A stretch of DNA of 15,291 nucleotides from Prevotella sp. (GTDB lineage Bacteria > Bacteroidota > Bacteroidia > Bacteroidales > Bacteroidaceae), in NCBI GenBank assembly GCA_016291915.1, contig JAEEZP010000024.1:1-15291 (forward strand), written 5' to 3'. The notes beneath the pieces were generated by a model that saw only the letters and a program-made list of their open reading frames with translations, did no database searches and was not told the DNA's origin. Made by a program: the position numbers and the translations under genes. Positions 1 through 4,657 of this stretch are shown in pieces. Position 1 is the first letter of the stretch. Every line of letters starts with the position of its first letter.

Positions 1-156
1 GGGCGACATAATCCGTCCCTTGCTCACCTCCCTGGTCAGCGCACGTGCAATGCTGCCGGCACTCATGTCAGGGAATGCCTGCACCACCTCATCGTGTGTG
101 AAGGTGTAATTGCCTCTAAGCAGCTTATCATATATCCAGTTTGCTATGCTCGCCAT
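1..156 (-). CDS. AbiEi-like antitoxin / winged-helix protein, N-terminal fragment
   Basis: The first 52 codons are present; the rest lies beyond the window edge. The start is the ATG at 154-156, and the frame is open to base 1. It begins MASIANWIYDKLLRG and continues with YTFTHDEVVQAFPDMS. This is a short helix followed by a compact segment ending in SIARALTREVSKGRI, which reads like the N-terminal winged helix of AbiEi-type antitoxin/repressors (type IV toxin-antitoxin). In that family the antitoxin represses its own promoter, and an AbiEii nucleotidyltransferase toxin gene usually follows. Here that gene would lie outside the window. The promoter at 182-214 contains an inverted repeat, which fits autorepression. 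The family call rests on 52 residues only; any other small winged-helix regulator is possible. Confidence 0.5.
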   Translation of the reverse strand, partial: MASIANWIYDKLLRGNYTFTHDEVVQAFPDMSAGSIARALTREVSKGRIMSP

Positions 157-181
157 TATCTCATATTTATTGTTTCGTTTG

Positions 182-214
182 CAAAGATAGACATTTTTTG
201 TCTAACTTCGCAAA
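182..214 (-). promoter_or_regulatory. Promoter of the AbiEi-like gene
   Basis: On the minus strand there is a -7 box TATCTTTG (189 to 182) and a -33 element TTTG (214 to 211), 21 bp apart. This matches the Bacteroidota housekeeping sigma consensus. It lies about 26 bp upstream of the start codon. Confidence 0.7.
188..204. promoter_or_regulatory. Candidate operator: inverted repeat within the promoter
   Basis: TAGACA (188-193) and TGTCTA (199-204) are perfect 6-bp arms separated by five T. The repeat lies between the -33 and -7 elements and touches the -7 box. A bound dimer there would block the polymerase. The obvious candidate ligand is the winged-helix protein encoded just downstream; this is inferred. 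Confidence 0.45.
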
Positions 215-443
215 TAGATAATGAAAAAATATTCTTATTTTTGTGTTTTTGAGTTTTTTTATTGACCATTATCAATTCTCATTGTACGCTTCCCCAGTAA
301 TCCAAAGTAGAAAGTGATCAATTATTTGACGAACATACAGTTCGTAAGTATATAAATAGGCCATTTATGTATAACGAACTGATTAGATTAACAAAAAACA
401 TGCCAATCTTATAAATTGCTGATATACTGCGAAATACAACATA
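215..443. other. AT-rich intergenic stretch
   Basis: No coding frame is convincing here. The only structure seen is the short inverted repeat ACGAAC-ATACA-GTTCGT at 329-345, without a poly-T tail or an adjacent promoter box. Confidence 0.5.
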
Positions 444-475
444 TTTGGAGATTTGAAATAAATGTTGTATCTTTG
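444..475 (+). promoter_or_regulatory. Promoter of the membrane-protein pair
   Basis: There is a TTTG -33 element at 444-447 and a TATCTTTG -7 box at 468-475, with a 20-bp spacer. It is one of the best Bacteroidota-type promoters in the window. Transcription should start near 480-482, giving a leader of roughly 190 nt before the gene at 672. Confidence 0.75.
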
Positions 476-479
476 CTCC

Positions 480-671
480 CGCCATTCGGGAAAGTCCCGA
501 GGCGTTTTAAATAAGATTCTTTTCGGCCATTTGCAAGTAACTTGCATGGCTCTCACGTAATCGAAACATTCATCAAATCTTTTTCGTATGCCCCGTCACC
601 CTCACCGTCTTGGGACATTATCCGAAATATATCTACATCAAACAATTACCTCTAAATCAAGCAATAGTAAA
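480..671 (+). promoter_or_regulatory. Structured 5' leader (two hairpins, possible regulatory RNA)
   Basis: Two hairpins lie close behind the predicted transcription start. The first is 480-504: CGCC, 2-nt bulge, TCGGG, loop AAAGT, CCCGA, GGCG, followed by TTTT. The second is 526-550: GCCA, 2-nt bulge, TGCAAG, loop TAA, CTTGCA, TGGC. The rest of the leader is AC-rich and weakly structured. It contains an ATG at 588 in frame with the downstream gene, which would add 28 hydrophilic residues (MPRHPHRLGTLSEIYLHQ and on). Alternatives are a cis-acting attenuator, a leader recognised by an RNA-binding protein, or simply the 5' end of a longer coding sequence. No known riboswitch class was recognised. 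Confidence 0.5.
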
Positions 672-1127
672 ATGAGAAAAGTCCGTTTTATCGACTTGGC
701 ACTCTTGCCATTCGGATTATGTGTATTGTTCTTGTTGGGGTTAGGTAAACTATTTGGATTGACGTACAAGCAGATATCCGTAGTGTTCAACCTCTGGGTA
801 CAAGGAGCTGTTCTTACTCTATCGGGATTGGCCCCTGCTGCAGCTTGCGTGTATAAACTGGCTCATGGCGGTTCTCATCTTTGGCTGGCAGCAGTTATTC
901 CCTTTTTGGCATATGCTGCCATCTATGTCTATGGATTCGTCAGAATGCTACTACATTATCATCTGCCTTTCGAGGATGCTTTTGACTTGTGTGTGGAAGA
1001 TTTACAAGTGCTTTCAGCAAAATGGCACACCACCTATGAGATGGTTAACCTAATCCTGTTTGTGCTTTTCTTTCTGATGCTTATTGCTATCAATATGTTC
1101 TTGGCTCATTACCTCATTTGTCTCTAA
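672..1127 (+). CDS. Small polytopic membrane protein of unknown function
   Basis: The predicted protein has 151 residues and is strongly hydrophobic. Four membrane segments are likely, at about residues 8-30, 36-62, 68-92 and 124-148. A short polar stretch (98-122) carries an acidic patch, PFEDAFDLCVEDLQVL. I do not recognise the family. The start chosen is ATG 672 (MRKVRFIDLALL), directly before the first membrane segment. ATG 588 is in frame and would give 179 residues with a hydrophilic N-terminal extension lying inside the structured leader; the sequence does not settle this. The next gene starts 11 bp after the stop, so the two are very probably one operon driven by the promoter at 444-475. 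Confidence 0.65.
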   Translation: MRKVRFIDLALLPFGLCVLFLLGLGKLFGLTYKQISVVFNLWVQGAVLTLSGLAPAAACVYKLAHGGSHLWLAAVIPFLAYAAIYVYGFVRMLLHYHLPFEDAFDLCVEDLQVLSAKWHTTYEMVNLILFVLFFLMLIAINMFLAHYLICL

Positions 1128-1138
1128 AATCTAAAGAA

Positions 1139-1555
1139 ATGGATATGACAACATACTTTATTGTGGTAGGTGGGTTAACAACCATTTGGCTAATATACAA
1201 AGTTGCTAGATTCCTTCTGACTTTGGGGGGATGGATGTTTGAAGCAGCATTCCGTAACAGGTTTCCCAATGACTTTGAGATGAACTTATCCTGGATAACA
1301 CAGAAATTGAGAGATCTTGGATACAATGAGGTTTCAACAATTGATCCCGGTAGTGAGAGACCCGGATTCTTATTTAGGAAGTCAAAAACAGGATCAGAAA
1401 TAGAGGTGCGACTGAACGCCCCTTTGATTTCTTCTAAGGATAATTCTGTTGTAGTGGTTAATCATTCCAACCACACAGCCATCGTTATGCCATATTCTAG
1501 TTCCTACGACAACCAAAAGCTGTTGGAGAAGTTTTGCGAGTTATTAAAAAGTTGA
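1139..1555 (+). CDS. Membrane-anchored protein of unknown function
   Basis: The predicted protein has 138 residues. Residues 3-30 form one hydrophobic segment (TTYFIVVGGLTTIWLIYKVA), and about 105 residues of soluble domain follow with no recognised motif. The soluble part alternates beta-like stretches (EVRLNAPLI, NSVVVVNHS, HTAIVMPYS) and ends in an amphipathic helix, QKLLEKFCELLKS. The start chosen is ATG 1139; ATG 1118 would overlap the upstream gene by 10 bp, and ATG 1145 is also possible. It follows the polytopic membrane protein by 11 bp, so the two products may act together at the inner membrane. The function is unknown. Confidence 0.65.
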   Translation: MDMTTYFIVVGGLTTIWLIYKVARFLLTLGGWMFEAAFRNRFPNDFEMNLSWITQKLRDLGYNEVSTIDPGSERPGFLFRKSKTGSEIEVRLNAPLISSKDNSVVVVNHSNHTAIVMPYSSSYDNQKLLEKFCELLKS

Positions 1556-1564
1556 AGCTGTGAA

Positions 1565-1583
1565 TTGGAATAATAATTTCCAA
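1565..1583 (+). terminator. Weak hairpin after the membrane-protein pair
   Basis: TTGGAA and TTCCAA are 6-bp arms around the loop TAATAAT, starting 10 bp after the stop codon. No T-run follows, so it may be an RNA 3'-end stabiliser rather than an efficient terminator. Confidence 0.3.
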
Positions 1584-1762
1584 GAGAAAGCATCCACCAG
1601 ACGTAGTCAACCGGTCGGTAGTGAGATGTGCCACATGAACAGTGCATACGAATGCTGATGTGCTGAGCCTGCGCCGTGATGTCTTTTCAAGGACGGGTGC
1701 TGCCGGCTCCGGACAACGATCATAAGGGTTCGGTTCGCCCTACGAAGGTGGATGCCAATGGT

Positions 1763-2218
1763 TTATAACAGGTCAGTCTGGAAGTTGAGCGACTGTATCT
1801 TTATGTCGAGGTGTCGCAGCTGGGCAGAGTAAGTATCTATCTGCTTGCTGAGTTCTTTCACATCGATGACAGTCACCATCTTGATTTCCGAACGACTGTA
1901 ACGGTCTTGTCCTGACGATGCCGTGTCGAACACGTTACGCAGGGTTCCTATGCGCATGGTCAGCACGTCTTTCTCTGCCATCAACTGTGTCAGCGTCTTT
2001 CCTTCCTCATCGGTCGTCTGCATGTTGGTGGTGTTGATGCGCCAGATGATCGTCTCCAGCTTCTTCAGACAATCATCGAGTTCCTTCATCAGTTCCTTCG
2101 GCTGCTCGGAAGGCTCATCGCCTTCCTGTACCTTCACATTGTTTTGTATGCGCAGTCCCAGTTGTTGGATGCGCTTCTGAAGATCCTTACGGATGCTTAA
2201 TGCTTCTGCCAGTTTCAT
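1763..2218 (-). CDS. DIP1984 family (septicolysin-like) protein
   Basis: The predicted protein has 151 residues. It starts MKLAEALSIRKDLQKRIQQL and contains VQEGDEPSEQPKEL (residues 30-43), an INTTN motif (62-66), and GKTLTQLMAEKDVLTMR (73-89). This order is characteristic of the DIP1984 family, a small, mostly helical family whose members are sometimes annotated as septicolysin. No biochemical function is firmly known to me, and no signal peptide or membrane segment is visible, so it should be cytosolic. A GAGGAA stretch lies just 5' of the ATG, unusual in this window. It is transcribed towards the membrane-protein pair and away from RhuM, so it is probably a single-gene unit. Confidence 0.85.
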   Translation of the reverse strand: MKLAEALSIRKDLQKRIQQLGLRIQNNVKVQEGDEPSEQPKELMKELDDCLKKLETIIWRINTTNMQTTDEEGKTLTQLMAEKDVLTMRIGTLRNVFDTASSGQDRYSRSEIKMVTVIDVKELSKQIDTYSAQLRHLDIKIQSLNFQTDLL

Positions 2219-2240
2219 TTCCTCAAAAATATGTTTGTTG

Positions 2241-2248
2241 CAAATTTA
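2241..2248 (-). promoter_or_regulatory. -7 box for the DIP1984 gene
   Basis: TAAATTTG reads on the minus strand, about 22 bp upstream of the start codon. No matching TTTG is seen at the usual -33 distance, so this is a weaker prediction. Confidence 0.45.
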
Positions 2249-2313
2249 ATCATTATTACTGAATTTGTTATACGATGCCACAAAAATAATTCGAGAAAAC
2301 GAGAAATCTTCCG

Positions 2314-2499
2314 AGTTACCAAGTTAGCATTCAACATACCGACACAGCTAAATTCATACTTCTAAAAGCACAATTCATACAGAATCTGAAAAAAATTTGG
2401 CGTGTTGCAGGATTGTTTATAAAGAACCGGTGGCAGATAGAGTTGTTCTTCAACAAAGACCGAAGCGGTTCAAGTGAAACTAATTTGTTAAATTATTAA
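2314..2499 (+). pseudogene. Remnant of an IS4-type transposase (C-terminal part)
   Basis: This is an open frame without a usable start, ending in TAA at 2497-2499. It encodes FIQNLKKIWRVAGLFIKNRW followed by QIELFFNKDRSGSSE. The order N-R-W-Q-I-E-L-F-F matches the C-terminal Y-x2-R-x3-E-x6-K catalytic signature region of IS4-family DDE transposases, where RWQIELFFK contains the catalytic Glu. The upstream part of the gene and any terminal inverted repeats are absent, and the frame leaves the family pattern after the motif. It records a past insertion now decayed, in the gap between two unrelated genes. The exact left border cannot be set. Confidence 0.55.
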
Positions 2500-2549
2500 A
2501 CTCGTCCATTTTTAGTGGACACTAGTGAGAATATATGAATAAATATATG

Positions 2550-2557
2550 TAAATTTG
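2550..2557 (+). promoter_or_regulatory. -7 box of the RhuM gene
   Basis: TAAATTTG lies 37 bp upstream of the RhuM ATG. The bases at the -33 distance do not match TTTG, so the promoter may need an activator or be weak. Confidence 0.5.
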
Positions 2558-2562
2558 CAAAT

Positions 2563-2582
2563 AAATACTCTCGAGAGTATTT
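2563..2582. promoter_or_regulatory. Perfect 20-bp palindrome, candidate RhuM operator
   Basis: AAATACTCTC and GAGAGTATTT form a perfect palindrome with no spacer. It starts 5 bp after the -7 box and so covers the predicted transcription start; the RhuM ATG is 12 bp further on. Position and symmetry suggest a dimeric repressor site, or an RNA hairpin at the very 5' end of the message. Confidence 0.55.
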
Positions 2583-2594
2583 TAAACAAATAGA

Positions 2595-3629
2595 ATGAAT
2601 ATGGCAAAACGAAGAGAAATAAGAAATAGTACAGCTGAGTTCCTGATCTTCCAAATAGAAGGGAAGGAACAAGGGGTAGAAGTGTACTATAAGGACAAAA
2701 CGGTATGGTGTACGCAGAAGGCGATGGGTATGCTGTTTGACTGTACTCCTGACAATATAAGTGTGCATCTGCAGAATATCTATGATACTCATGAATTAAA
2801 GAAGGAGGCAACTACCGAGAAAATTTCGGTAGTTCGACGTGAAGGTAACAGAGATGTTAATCGTACACTTCAGTTCTACAACCTCGATGCCGTTATTAGC
2901 GTAGGCTATCGCGTCAATTCTATCCGTGCCACTCAGTTCCGCCAATGGGCTACAAGCGTGTTGCGCGAGTATGCCATTCGTGGTTATGTACTTGACAGGA
3001 AACGCATGGAAAATGGCACATTCCTCGATGAGGACTATTTCGAGCATCTGTTGGCAGAGATCAGGGAGATACGACTCTCTGAGCGTCGTTTCTATCAGAA
3101 ACTGACAGATATTTATGCAACAGCCTTTGATTATAATCGTGATGCCCCCACCACTAAGATGTTCTTCAAAATGATGCAGAACAAGATGCACTATGCCGTT
3201 CATGGACATACGGCTGCGGAACTGATTATGGAGCGTGCTGATGCTGAGCAGGAGCACATGGGGCTCACTACTTGGGAGAATGCGCCAGACGGTAAGATTG
3301 TGAAGACAGACGTGACGGTAGCCAAGAACTATCTTAAAGAGATGGAACTAGCAGACATGGGACAACTTGTGAATGGTGTACTCGAACTCGCAGAAAGAAT
3401 GGCTAAACGGCATATCCCCATGACAATGGAGGACTGGGCCAAGCAGATTGATACTATACTGGCTGCAGGTGGTAATGAGGTGCTTCAGAGTCCTGGCAAG
3501 GTGACAGCGGAAGAGGCCAAGGAGCATGCTGAGACAGAATTTGAAAAATATCGTATTGTTCAAGATCGTTTGTTCCAAAGCGACTTCGACAGATTCTTGG
3601 GCGAATTGCCTTTTATCGACGAGACATAA
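2595..3629 (+). CDS. RhuM family protein
   Basis: The predicted protein has 344 residues, about full length for the RhuM family (named from Salmonella pathogenicity island 3). The N-terminal part (about residues 30-140) has the family features. VWCTQKAMGMLFDCTPDNIS resembles a helix-turn-helix-like segment, followed by HLQNIYDTHEL, then LQFYNLDAVISVGYRVNS and FRQWATSVLREYAIRGY. The C-terminal half is helical and polar. RhuM genes are often found inside type I restriction-modification loci. No hsd gene is present here, so this copy is an orphan. The molecular role is not established. The N-terminal region is reminiscent of phage KilA-N/Bro-type DNA-binding proteins, so DNA binding is plausible (inference). 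ATG 2595 is used; ATG 2601 is an equally good start. Confidence 0.85.
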   Translation: MNMAKRREIRNSTAEFLIFQIEGKEQGVEVYYKDKTVWCTQKAMGMLFDCTPDNISVHLQNIYDTHELKKEATTEKISVVRREGNRDVNRTLQFYNLDAVISVGYRVNSIRATQFRQWATSVLREYAIRGYVLDRKRMENGTFLDEDYFEHLLAEIREIRLSERRFYQKLTDIYATAFDYNRDAPTTKMFFKMMQNKMHYAVHGHTAAELIMERADAEQEHMGLTTWENAPDGKIVKTDVTVAKNYLKEMELADMGQLVNGVLELAERMAKRHIPMTMEDWAKQIDTILAAGGNEVLQSPGKVTAEEAKEHAETEFEKYRIVQDRLFQSDFDRFLGELPFIDET

Positions 3630-3646
3630 ATCTATTACGGGTTTTT

Positions 3647-3825
3647 GCTTGTAAGCGTGAGATCTTCTGCTTGGTAAGCACGAGGTCTTACGCTTGTAAG
3701 GTTGTTCGGTAAAAGCTAAGGAAATGTATTTAAAAAGCTAAGGAAATGTACCGGGAAAGCTAAGCGCCAATACGGAGAACCCTAAGAATAGGTACCCTAA
3801 GAATAGGTACCCTAAAAACTAAGAA
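3647..3825 (+). repeat. Degenerate tandem array with 22-23 bp period (CTAAG/TGTAAG core)
   Basis: Related cores recur at a constant step: GCTTGTAAGC at 3647, GCTTGGTAAGC at 3669, GCTTGTAAGG at 3692, then GCTAAG at 3715, 3737 and 3759, and CTAAG at 3782. Two units share 18 identical bases (3711-3728 and 3733-3750). The array then passes into a 15-bp tandem repeat, CCTAAGAATAGGTAC, at 3781 and 3796, and ends near CTAAGAATGG (3819). No reading frame is maintained. Confidence 0.75.
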
Positions 3826-3968
3826 TGGATATCGAAAAAGTAATGAGAGCATTTGGCCTCCTTCCTCGCCTAAATTCGAAAATGTCTGCCGAAAAAGCAG
3901 TCTGTCTCCCTTAGTCCACCTGAATTTCGATAAATCATTCGTAATCAATAATATACAGTATTTTACAA

Positions 3969-3999
3969 CCCACCTAATACCCACCTAAACCCCACCTAA
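3969..3999 (+). repeat. CCCACCTAA repeated three times at 11-bp steps
   Basis: The 9-mer CCCACCTAA occurs at 3969, 3980 and 3991, exactly one helical turn apart. Inverted partners AGGTGGG lie at 4427 and 4449, 22 bp apart. Confidence 0.75.
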
Positions 4000-4020
4000 T
4001 AAAAATTGATAATTTTGCGA

Positions 4021-4070
4021 TTAAGCGAGCGCAGAGTGAAACTTGTTTCAGCTATGCCGAGCGTGAGCAA
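4021..4070 (+). repeat. REP-like interspersed repeat, copy A
   Basis: It contains AAGCGAG and GCAGAG, a small hairpin TGAAAC-TT-GTTTCA (4037-4050), then AGCTATGCCGAGCG. A second copy occurs in inverted orientation at about 15089-15139. There the flanks are conserved while the central hairpin bases differ, as expected for a dispersed chromosomal repeat family. Confidence 0.6.
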
Positions 4071-4082
4071 AATCGCCGAAGG

Positions 4083-4108
4083 CAATTGATAATTGAGAAT
4101 TGAGAATT
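4083..4108 (+). repeat. AATTGAG short repeat run
   Basis: AATTGAT, AATTGAG and AATTGAG occur in direct succession. A related run in the opposite orientation lies at 4391-4416 (TCAATTATCCATTATCCATT). The two flank the 22-bp array. Confidence 0.55.
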
Positions 4109-4162
4109 AGCTCAAAAATTTCATCGCTATTTCTGTGTACTCTGTCAATAAATGCGCAGAGA

Positions 4163-4316
4163 ATAGTACCCTTTTTCAGACTAATTAGTACTTAATTAGT
4201 GGAGTATTAGTACTTAATTAGTCGAGTATTAGTACCTAAAAGCCGGAGAAAAGAGTATCACAGACCGGGCCTGTAGTACCCTTTTCTCATAGTTTTAATA
4301 CCCTCATAGAAATGGT
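4163..4316 (+). repeat. Seven-unit array with exact 22-bp period (TAGTACC/TAGTACT core)
   Basis: Units start at 4163, 4185, 4207, 4229, 4251, 4273 and 4295. Their first bases are ATAGTACCC, TTAGTACTT, TTAGTACTT, TTAGTACCT, AAGAGTATC, GTAGTACCC and TTAATACCC. Units two and three are identical except for one base (GTGGAG against GTCGAG). The 5' core is kept in phase while the 3' half of most units has diverged. The exact two-turn spacing places every core on the same face of the helix. It lies about 340 bp upstream of the VirE-type gene. Confidence 0.75.
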
Positions 4317-4326
4317 GGGGAAGATT

Positions 4327-4348
4327 GTTTAGAGTTTAGAGTTCAGAG
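4327..4348 (+). repeat. GTTTAGA heptamer run, copy A
   Basis: GTTTAGA, GTTTAGA and GTTCAGA follow each other. The same heptamer, in inverse orientation, occurs at 14999-15026. No function is evident. Confidence 0.5.
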
Positions 4349-4544
4349 TATAGGGATAAAATACATAGCAAATTATACTTTTTCATTTAAATTATCAATT
4401 ATCCATTATCCATTATAGTGGGCTTCAGGTGGGTTCAAGTAGAGGGTCAGGTGGGGATGTCTTTTGAAGAAATATCTGATTTCCAGATAATTAAGGGATT
4501 TTAGTGTACATAGAAGATGTTTCATGAAATTTGTGGCGAAAATA

Positions 4545-4576
4545 CTTGCAAATCGACTAAAAATTTTGTATCTTTG
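4545..4576 (+). promoter_or_regulatory. Promoter of the VirE-type gene
   Basis: There is a CTTG -33 element (4545-4548), a 20-bp spacer, and a TATCTTTG -7 box (4569-4576). The start codon follows about 80 bp later. The leader holds a hairpin, TTAGCG (4595-4600) with CGCTAA (4611-4616), and a 21-codon reading frame from 4580 to 4645. The frame begins at the predicted transcription start, so its translation is doubtful. Confidence 0.7.
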
Positions 4577-4657
4577 CACATGAGACTAGCTGACTTAGCG
4601 TTTATACTTTCGCTAATAATTGCAAGGTCTTTATGTCTAATTTAAAAACATATTTAT

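Larger units (their letters stand above)
3969..4456. mobile_element. Candidate MITE-like element with an embedded minisatellite
   Basis: The outer motifs are arranged as nested inverted repeats. CCCACCT (three copies) followed by AATTGATAATTT (4004-4015) stands on the left. AAATTATCAATT (4389-4400) followed by two AGGTGGG (4427, 4449) stands on the right. Between them lie a REP-like repeat, an AATTGAG run and a seven-unit 22-bp array. No coding frame is present. A MITE carrying an internal ~23-bp minisatellite is known from Porphyromonas gingivalis (BrickBuilt elements), and this may be a counterpart. Target-site duplications could not be identified, so mobility is unproven. Confidence 0.35.

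Noticed and set aside
329..345. Inverted repeat ACGAAC/GTTCGT.
   Set aside because: A 6-bp repeat with no promoter, T-run or second copy; too short to claim a function.
3647..3825. A coding reading of the array behind RhuM.
   Set aside because: The mixed 22, 23 and 15 bp steps do not keep any frame, and stops occur in all plus-strand frames.
4163..4316. A CRISPR array reading of the 22-bp repeats.
   Set aside because: The units are head-to-tail with no unique spacers of 30 bp or so, and no cas genes are near.
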